Source: Polytrichum commune (Eukaryota; Streptophyta; Polytrichopsida; Polytrichales; Polytrichaceae). From it: DNA of 64,000 bases. Below the pieces are notes generated by a model. It was given only the letters and a program-made list of their open reading frames with translations, was not told the origin of the DNA and ran no database searches. Each line of letters begins with the position of its first letter. Position 1 is the first letter of the stretch. Where the stretch lies: positions 1,052,001-1,116,000 of the forward strand of contig OX485804.1 in the NCBI GenBank assembly GCA_950295325.1, written 5' to 3'. Made by a program: the position numbers and the translations under genes. This document shows, one piece after another, positions 55,289 through 64,000 of the stretch.

Positions 55289-57289
55289 ACCCCTGCCTTT
55301 CCCTATTTTAATAACTTTTTTGCCAACTCAATTCCTCCCTGTCGATGATGATTCTTCGTTCACCCCCTCCAAATCTTTGAGTATAACAAACTCCTTACTT
55401 ATTTACCCACTGTTTATGGTTATCCTTGATTGCAAATTCGCATCATGATGCTTCTCGACCTTGGTAACTCGTCGATGAGCTGCATTTCGAGAGGTTGGTG
55501 CAGTGCGTCCTTTGGAATCCTGAATGGGCTATCAGACTCCCTACTCCAGAGTTTCCGACCCATTTCTCCTCAACAGGTTTCTTCCGTACATGTCGAGATT
55601 TCTGGGTTCTGTGAACATACCGGCGATGTTTCGTATAACCTGCACATCATCAACTCCATAGTCTCCACTGCATTCCGCTTTCATCAACGCGAAGATTCGT
55701 AACTTGGAGCGTTAATTATGTGATTTCTTCATGCACTTCGTGTGAACTCCGGCTCGAATCATCGGCAAATACGTGGAGAACGACATATGGGGAGGGCGAT
55801 CCTATCCTTTTCATCATTTAAGTGCCGGCCAACGAGTCACAAGCCCTGCATCTACCCTTCAGTAAAATTCTGTCTACCGGATCATTTTGCTGCAGACAGA
55901 ATCGAGAGATTTTCCATTCAGACTATTTGTCATGCACCGCCGTGAGTATCGTTCCCTCTTCAGTATTGCTCAAGGAATCATCACTCGCAACCTTCACACC
56001 TCCGATAGCGAAACTCCCGTCAAGACCTAAGAACAAATTGCTCAATACTCTTACCTCTGAGCGGAATAGATTTCCTCCTCCCCAGCCAATGCAATGAGAT
56101 AATAATGCCGTGCATTGTTGTCCCGAACACCATAACACCGCAAAACCGTGCCTCGATCGACCAAGTAACGAAATGATGTTCCCGAATGTCCAAGATTGCT
56201 GCTGATGAAAGCCAAATGCTCGACTCACGTCGCTCCGAAGTATTGTCAATCAGCACCAAGAGGCCGGCCTCTCTGTACGTGCCGACATTACAGAATCGTT
56301 CAACGATGTGTGACATTCAACTCGCTGCAACTAATTTAGGTATTTCTTGGAGAACTCAGCTCTGGCTTAGATGATGCGAATGATGTTGATCATTATCTAG
56401 GGTGGAGGTTAGTCTATGCAACCTGAATTGGCTGCCTCGATCTGCATATTGCGAGGCGGCGGCCATTAAGTGCGTGGAGGCGAGGGCGGGCAGGCAGGCA
56501 GGGGCCGGCCGGAGACGCGAGAGGGACGAAGGTGTCCGAGGGGTGTGAAAGGATCAACGAATATAACGGTCACTGGTCTTTACCCGCCGGCCGGCTACCT
56601 GCATATATAGGTACATTTCCATGTGCGTACTCTTGATTATTTCAAGGCCTTTGCGATTCCTTTCTGCAATATATTAGGGGTGACATTGAACCGACATGTG
56701 TATATTTTCCTTTAATGTCGAGGGGAAGATGACTCCCAATTAGTAGGTTTTTCAGCGCAACAAATAGATGCTTGAGAAACACACTTATATGCTTGAGAAA
56801 TGGAAGGCCTTTGTGTGCAACCTTCTTCAAGCGAACTTGAGCCATGTGGCTGGGGAGCACATGGCTTTCCCTTTTGCTAAACTTGTTTGGCTTGGGAGGG
56901 GTTTACCCAATTCTAAAGTATCAGATTTTAATATATAGGGGATCACCCAACAAACAAGCTGTGGTTAAGGTTACCTTCCATGAATTCATGTATATGATTA
57001 AGGGCAAAACCAGAATCATACTCTGTAGCAAAACACACATTTGGTCATGTAGTACCGGAAGGCTGGAATACATGGAAGTATAGCAAAGGCAACTACGTTT
57101 AGGGTTTAAGGTATATATGTGTAATTATAGTATCTGATGCATGAAAAGGTATATACGGGAATTAATTAAGTTCTGCATGCCAACTATATATATATATGAT
57201 CATCATGCTCAAGTGATCTCATCAATGCCTCCACAGTGCACACAGAAAAGTACGAAATCTGAGTCCATCTAGAAATACAGTAGATTATT
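55289..57289. other. Upstream region of the kinesin gene
   Basis: Kinesin promoter and leader (minus strand) lie at the left. A short GC-rich patch occurs at about 56448-56535. Several 60-110-residue open frames exist but none shows a domain. Nothing else recognised. Confidence 0.35.
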
Positions 57290-58140
57290 ATTTATTTATT
57301 ATGATTTTTTGAGACAGAGGGCCAACACAGCCAACGCCAAGAATGAAATACAACCAAGAAAACGCGCCCACACCGAGGGGAGGCAGGACCCCTTGGATGC
57401 AAAACACCGCCATGTAAAAGAGTAACAAAAACCGACCCCCACCAAGATAACCCCCCATACCCACCAAGCCAAGGACAACCCCCATCCCACCATGACCACC
57501 CTCAAGCAAGAGCTTGACCTCCTAACTACGTTGCCTTTTCCAATTTTACTTAATATGCAAATTGTGTCTTCCACAAAGGACATTTCTAGCACCGCAAGTT
57601 TTGTCAAAACCTTGGAGCATGGCCGTCGTAGAGAAGCTACTAATTTTGATTTGTTCCATCACCTGGTTCCACACAGCTTTGGCGTAAATGATGAGTTTGT
57701 CCCAAATTTGATGGTTGACCTTAAACACATGCCATTGTTCTTGGTTAAACACTTTGTCGTTACATTCGATCTAGAAGGTCCAGAGTGTAATGCCCCTAAG
57801 GAGGTGCCAAATTTTAATTTTTTTGCTGGATTTTTGGGAATCCTCTTCCCAAACAATGTTCGCTTCCAATTGAAGTTATCATAATTGCCAGTTTTAACCC
57901 TGCAAAGTTCATGCATAATAAACATGGTCCATCTCCAAGCTCTCCTAGCTTGAATGCAGTCCCAAAATTTATGTTTGACCGGTTCGCTCATGTTAGGGAG
58001 GCAAAAAACACATTGCTTGGAAATTGATGCTGGCGCAATGCGAGCCCTCCACTCGTTAACAACAATAACTTTGTGCCAAATTGACCACATGAACGCGGCT
58101 TGAATCTTTCCCTGACCGGAGCGGATCCCACACCTATGAC
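57290..58140 (-). pseudogene. LINE ORF2 tail with zf-RVT (reverse-transcriptase zinc-binding) domain
   Basis: The minus strand encodes MWSIWHKVIVVNEWRARI then CVFCLPNMSEPVKHKFWDCI and ARRAWRWTMFIMHEL. The W..W...I..NEWRAR, CxxC and H.FWDC.AR..W pattern is the zf-RVT domain at the C-terminus of plant LINE reverse transcriptases. The frame continues for 143 residues and then shifts; related residues in other frames run to about 57300. No reverse-transcriptase core is present in the window next to it, so this is a 5'-truncated copy. Confidence 0.8.
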
Positions 58141-60348
58141 CAGTAAAACCTATAGTTACCCGGGAGGTAGCCCTGCCATTTGTCCGTCACATGGGTGGTT
58201 CATGGGTTCCTATTGATAATGGACTCTCATCCTTCATTGATCCACCGCCACCTGTCCAGGCCCCAAACGAGGAAGGTCACTTTGTCATAGAAGAAGATTA
58301 TTTCTTCTTTTTCCCCCTCTTTTTTAGGTACTTTATTAGTGTGAATAATTTTAACCTCATGAAAGAAACCTGCCATCTCCTAGAGAGGGTGTTCCCATTC
58401 CCTAAGGCATCGTGAGTGGGTGCTACCGTAAAACAACATTATACTGGAAGTGGCTTTGTAATATTCTGCCATTGCATGCAGGGGGTGCAAAGTCAGTAGC
58501 AGTGTGTATGTTTGACAAATTTCATTTGACGTTCACCTTCAAATCTAAAGTGTTGAATGATGTTTTCGAAAACGAAAATGAATGTCAATCTACATCTACA
58601 TTTTTTTTTAAATGTCACTTCAATGTCATACTTCTAGTAGTATGTGTCATTTCAAAATTTTAAAATGTCCATTGATGTGTGGTTTTATTCTTGACAAGTC
58701 ACACTACATGTCAAAATCTAAATTGTGCATGTCAATTGACGTGCATTTAATTTTTGTGCAAGTTTTTGCGTGTCAAATGCCAAAAACTTGCAAAAACTTT
58801 GTCAAACAGATACACTGGTCAGTAGCACTTAGGAAAACAAAGGCCGGTACAGTAGATGCTTTCGAGAGGTAGGGGTTCACACGGTACACATGACAATGAT
58901 TATCATAGTGGGCTGCTTATTGATCACGGCCATCTCATCACAAGATGGAAGCTCTCCTGGAAAGCGGAGGAGATGATAATTAACTGATTTTTGAATTTTC
59001 TTACAAAGCCAATGCTGGGAGGATCATCCTGCATGCACAGTCAAGACAGATCATGTGCGAAAGAGGGGCGGCAAAAGGCACCTGCCGCCATTCAGTGGGT
59101 CCGAGCTCCGCTAATTCGGGTGCTTTGCATTCTTTGGATCTCAAATATGACAGAGTGACGCTTTCCCGCTTTTCGGGAAGTCCGCGTGGCTGGTTTGCGG
59201 TCAGGAAACACTTTTAAGGCATGCAGGCAGCAGGGTTTTCAGACTCGCAATATTGCAACGATGAACTAATCCGCAGGAGGGAGTGGGTTAATGAACTTAC
59301 TCTGCAGCATACATGTTTTCAATTATTCTCAGCCGTTACTGCATCAGATTAGATATTGTCTCGTCCCGCGGCAAATAGCATTAGCTAATTTACGAAGATT
59401 GTGGTTTCAAGTTTCAGAATCACCGGACTTGAGATGCAAAGTGAAGGTTCTCATTCTCATTTACTGATCACAAACTTGACTCTCCCAGTTGTGTTCAAGA
59501 CTATTGAGGTTAGAATGGTGCCTATATTTTTAGCACATAGTCCCATCTTATCGCAACACATGTCTTATCGATATCGATTCTAAGTACAGACTTTGCCATT
59601 ATTCTTCAATTATCGGTGTACGATTAAGAAGCGTGATAACGTACGGCCCACGTACCGTAAGTCTGCCTCTTTAGCGTGTCATGAAATTTCACTCCGCTCA
59701 ATTCAGGTAACGGTCCTCCGAGGGTCCTCCGCAAAATGAATAAATACAAGGACTTTAGGAACGAGCACAAGGGCCCTGGAGTTCATCACATCTTGCTCAG
59801 TATTTAGGATGATGTAGACGGTGCCACTGGTGATATTGGCACATCTACCAATATCCGAGGTACTGGGACATAGGTGATGAACTTTGGGGTCCTTGTGGAG
59901 GAGGATGCAGAAAGCGGTGAAATTCGGTGGAATTGGCATGCATGGAGAAAAAATGCTCCGAAATTCTGCAAGAAATAACAGTTGGCACTTAGTATGCTCA
60001 AGAACATCTCCCACTAAAATGTAACCAAATTTAAAGAAGGCTGCACAGGACACTTGCTGCTACATGACAGGTCATGGAGTCTACTCTAATAATATGGAAA
60101 ATCGATCTTAATGCCACACTTAGATGAGATATTCAGTGTAATGTTCTACACAGCAACAAATCCATAGAAATATTGTACTATACCAAAGACAAATTAAGCT
60201 TTACATATTTGGGTGCTTAAATTTTGAATCTGTATAATCACTTGCAACGAGAAATTATAGCAATTGTATATACAGGTGAGCGAGTTATCTACAAACTAGT
60301 CACACCAAGCTGCAATATTCTAGACACTCTTTAAGCCTCGAATACTGT
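58141..60348. other. Intergenic region
   Basis: No gene recognised. At 58580-58800 the words ATGTCAA and TGCAAGTTTTTG recur in both orientations, suggesting a decayed inverted-repeat element. The 3' UTR of the coiled-coil locus lies at the right. Confidence 0.35.
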
Positions 60349-61782
60349 TCAACGCATCAAGTTTTCAAGCTGAAGCGAGTCTTTCGGATTGGAATATCCT
60401 CCTTCATACATTTTGAGAGTGTCGCCTTTGGTAGCCAACGATCTCTTCAAGTCCGTAATCTCTTGTTGAAGCCGAGACAAGCGATCTGCGCGTTTCCTCT
60501 TGTTCTCCTTCACCGCTCGCTGCAGCCATGCATTCTCCCTCTGCTAATTTTTCAAGCTCATTTCCAGCTTTTGAAACTCTTTCGCCGTCTTCTCCTTTAC
60601 AGTGACTTGCAGCAAGTGCTCCCTGGCTTCCATGTAGCCTTGGAGCTTGGGAACCAGACCTTCCACTTCCTTCTTCAGGCTCTCCAGAATCTGCTCTTTC
60701 TGTGCCAGTGACAGGTTCAACTGTGTCCTCTCCTCTGCCATCCTCTGCAATGATCCAGACATCCAAACGACAAGAATGTCGTGTCAGAACCTGATCCGCA
60801 CATCCTAATTTGACAGAAACAGGAACAGGAATATTTTCTTTCAACAGTGACCTTAATCTCTAACTCGTGCCCTGGGCCTCCTATCGCTACATGATTCATT
60901 AGCATTACTCTCCCATGCCATGATTCAGCTAAAGGGAGAAAAGAAGAAGAACGGACCCACGGGATGACGCGGGTCCCTTGTTTCATTTTGCTATAACTTT
61001 TTGTTTTGAAAGAGGGACATACTAGTGGTAATGATCAATGGAGTTCGATAGGGAAGACCACATATAACGGTCGATTACAGGGTCAGAGACAAGAGCATTT
61101 CTTTTCAACACAAATCCACCTACTACGTCATACCTGTTCTTCGAGATGATACACAAACAGCCAAGTTGCAGCTCCTTGATGTGCTCCTGCTGTGTGGCGA
61201 CCACAGCTCGTAGTTGCTGAGAAGCCTGGGTGGAGAGAGACGCCAAGAGCTCCTCCGTGTCTGTGAAGGGTTTGATCTTCTGTTGGTCGTGTAAGTGCAT
61301 GCAGATCTCATACATTTCCTTCACCTGGACTGCATGCAGCATTTGGAGGCACTCCACCTGCTGCTCTGCACGTTGGCGTGCTATCAGCATTTGGCACTCT
61401 GCGAGCCCCCTTAGTCTTTGAAGCTCCTCCTGTTTCCGCACCTCGAAGCCTCGCAGCATTTCCTCCATATTGACCCGCCAGTGCTGCACTTGGGCTGGAG
61501 CTCGTGGATCTGCTGGCTAAAGACGAAGTACCCGTCAGTCGCTGAAGTAAAATTGTCATCTGTAAGTCCCAGCTGAGGTTTATTTCGAACGTCACTGGAA
61601 CTCTTCTTCCAAAACTCGAGAGCGAGCTTGGCATACAAAACCTCACACGCCACAGTGAGTGAGAACTCTGGGTGGATCATCGCCGTGTCCGGGGCGTCTT
61701 CGAACTCTAACCCTGACAGGGTGCTCATGATGGATGAACCACCCGGCTTAATCGATTGGTGCACAACTGAATTAGGCTCCAA
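60349..61782 (-). pseudogene. Coiled-coil protein gene, two exons, with one frameshift and one premature stop
   Basis: Exon 1 (61134-61782) encodes MSTLSGLEFEDAPDTAMIHP, then ACEVLYAKLALEFWKKSSS, FVFSQQIHELQ and, after a one-base loss near 61494, QVQHWRVNMEEMLRGFEVRK through ATQQEHIKELQ. Intron 61133-60743 is GT-AG. Exon 2 (60349-60742) gives RMAEERTQLNLSLAQKEQI and on to FQKLEMSLKN, then TAG at 60545-60547, after which the same frame goes on with QRENAWLQRAVKENKRKR and RLSRLQQEITDLKRSLATKG to a final stop. Heptad-like Leu and long Glu/Lys/Gln stretches indicate a coiled coil of about 340 residues. I do not recognise the family. Two disablements in otherwise well-kept code suggest a recent pseudogene or sequence errors. 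Confidence 0.7.
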
Positions 61783-64000
61783 ATACTAGCAGGTTAATAA
61801 ATTAGAGAGGAATGTTGCTGGAATGACAAAATGAAATTTAGTTCAATTTGCATCCGGAACCTCTGCACATGGGCAGTCCATACATATATGCATGTACACA
61901 AAGGCAAAAATCTGCAAGCCTTTAAGACACTAATAACTAGCTATCCGCAAGTCGACATTGATGTGTAGGTCAAGATTAACTTTTGGTGCGTGATGTGTAG
62001 GTCAAGAGTGACTTCTTCGCCACTGCCAAGGGGCCGCGAAGTATCGGCAATGGCTTGAGTGAAATGAGGAGCTTGTGATTGATCAGCAAGTTGTACCAGA
62101 AGTCAAAGGATTAAATTTATGAAGTAGAGGCTACTACTTCCAGATTAATTAGGTTACAATATTTGTCCTGCTGGCCGAATTGGCCGCATTGTGCATCGAC
62201 GGTGGTCAATTGCAAGCCTACGCCTTCTTCCACCTGCACATCATCGCAATATCTCACGACTATCTGGAGAAAAAGAGTGAGTAGTGCAGCGCCCAGGAAG
62301 CTCGGAAGCCTTGTAAGGCAACCCATACCATGCTCACACCAATAGCTTCCGGGCATTTTCCACCTCTCATCTTCCCCGAAGTTAGACCGCTTTACAATTC
62401 CTTCCAGTTTTTCTCTCTTAAATCCTCCAAGATCATGTCATGAGGGCTACAAATGTTTAGCGCAATTTCAGTCCGGAAGGAAACCGCAGAAACTCCAAAG
62501 TGGCTCCTTACACAGGAAAGCAAATTATGCGTAATCAGTTGCCTAATCAGCCTAATTATGCCTAATCAAACTATGGCTTCTGTTGTAGGCTCAAGTATTA
62601 CTTTCTGCCACTACATGGGTTTTTGCAACTTGAAGTACTCCAACTTGAGAGAGAGCCACCAGAAACTGCAGGAATGATAGGGTTAATTAATTAGGTTGCA
62701 CCCTCTTCACATTGAACGCGGTTCTTACCACTGATTTAGAAAAGTTATGGCCACGAAGGTTCTAGAAGGTGCTGGTTCTTGCTTCTACTTGGCGCGCGCG
62801 CTGCTGTAAGAGTGAGTGCGATGATAGTCGGTGTGTGAGTGCAGTCGATAGAGTATGAGTGTAGCAAGTTGTAGTTACAGGGAATCATTAAAAACACGTA
62901 GTGAGTATTGAATCGAATCGTCATTTACTTGAGTAAAGAAGTACTTGAGAATACATGGTGTGTGCATTCAATGATAGCTGTGAACTAATATGTGTTGTGT
63001 ACAGTTGCATGGTTGCTCGCTGTGACTGTATTAGAACTCTGGAGTAAAGTGTGTTATAAACAGTAGATTACAATAGAAACTACAAATTTGTGAGCATTTT
63101 CGTTCTTTTCCTACCAGCTACCTGCACTTTTTCTGTACGAGGAATCATTTCCCTTCACAGAATTAATGCCCTTGAAGGTGTAGTTTGTCAGTCTTGAACT
63201 ATGTGCAGTAGTTGCTAAATTGCGCTGGGGAGGAATTTAATTAGCACTGAAAATGTACTGGAATGCCAAATGCGTGTTGACGATGCTCACTTGAAATCAT
63301 CGTTGCTTTTCGGTAGGTCATGTCGTCCACTCCTGCCGAGTCAGCAAGTTTGCTTTACCCCAAACATTCTGGAATGTATCAGAAACTTCTTGGAGGAGAA
63401 AGGCACATGTGCAGGCTTTTTAGCAACTGGCAGGCTCATGTGCACTAAATCAGCAGAGGATTTTATTATTTTTTATGATAAATTTAGATAAATTCAATTT
63501 TTAGACGAAGGCAATATGAGTCCATTGCCAGAAGAAGGAAAGTCATTTAGAAAGAAATCACTTGGGCTGTGAAGTTTGCTCCGAATTCCTAGCAAAGGTA
63601 ATATATAAATAAGAAAAGGACTGAACATGAATTTCTTTTGGGTAGCTTCAAGACTTGCGAATAGGGGTGCTACAAGTGTCATGATCTACTAAATTGCCGT
63701 CAGTGCAGGGACTGGTGATCTTATCATGGTTAATTAACATTGTGTGACAAATCTTGCTTGGCATTGTTCAGAGACTGTAACTTGTTGGTCCCAAACAACA
63801 TCAAAACTTCCTGAAGAAATCAGATAATGCAACCATCTCCTGCCAGTTCGGCATTTGCTAGATGAACCTTGCAACGCCTCGTTACATGTTTCTGGTTTAA
63901 ATTACTATTAAGGCATCTCGATTTGCTACTCTTGCATCTCCGATTCATTAATCTCCAAAACGGCCCAAAACTCCAAGGGCTCTCCACTCATGGGATCACA
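61783..64000. other. Upstream region of the coiled-coil locus and unassigned DNA
   Basis: About 2.2 kb. No coding region, RNA gene or clear repeat was supported on either strand. Confidence 0.3.

Noticed and set aside
62117-62677. Short open frames on both strands near the right end
   Set aside because: Under 80 codons, overlapping on both strands, without domain or splice context.
1-64000. CRISPR array, bacterial operon, prophage or LTR retrotransposon
   Set aside because: No spaced identical repeats, no prokaryotic gene packing, and no paired long terminal repeats with primer-binding site or gag-pol code.

Overview
This is a nuclear window from a land plant. The evidence is seven multi-exon or intron-bearing gene loci of plant type (a plasma-membrane H+-ATPase, a LOG cytokinin-activating enzyme, Y14, UBC7, mevalonate kinase, a kinesin and a coiled-coil locus), one nuclear tRNA-Glu gene, GT-AG introns, and AT-rich intergenic DNA full of small inverted-repeat transposons and LINE relics. 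Gene sequence and structure suggest a non-seed plant, most likely a moss. That placement is inference from protein style and compact genes, not from a database search.

Layout. 78-1241 (-) is the first coding exon of a P-type H+-ATPase that leaves the window on the left. 2.4-7.2 kb holds duplicated AT-rich sequence, a tandem pair of PIF/Harbinger-like MITEs and a hAT-like MITE. 8.55-11.03 kb (-) is a seven-exon LOG gene, followed by tRNA-Glu (12.8 kb, -) and a three-exon Y14 gene (13.55-15.96 kb, -). 16.4-37 kb is a transposon-rich block: a broken pogo transposase carrying a nested MITE, two copies of a 0.6-kb pogo-type MITE flanking a tandem repeat, a 2.2-kb nested inverted-repeat element, a 1.8-kb Tigger/pogo element with an open transposase frame, and pieces of LINEs. 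38.1-40.3 kb (+) is UBC7, 44.3-47.8 kb (+) mevalonate kinase, 49.1-55.2 kb (-) a kinesin, 57.3-58.1 kb (-) a LINE tail, and 60.3-61.8 kb (-) a coiled-coil gene that carries a frameshift and a stop.

The genes are unrelated housekeeping loci: proton pumping, cytokinin activation, exon-junction complex, ER-associated degradation, isoprenoid synthesis and microtubule motor. Nothing suggests a co-regulated cluster. Exon boundaries were assigned by hand from reading frame, splice dinucleotides and codon phase; most phases close exactly.

The most unusual feature is that three separate genes (LOG, mevalonate kinase, kinesin) have introns enlarged by local tandem duplication whose units include a copy of a splice site and the adjoining exon edge. 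In LOG this creates a 9-nt in-frame candidate microexon. The second theme is nested transposition: a hAT-like MITE splits a pogo transposase and its target duplication shows the original frame, and another splits a LINE.
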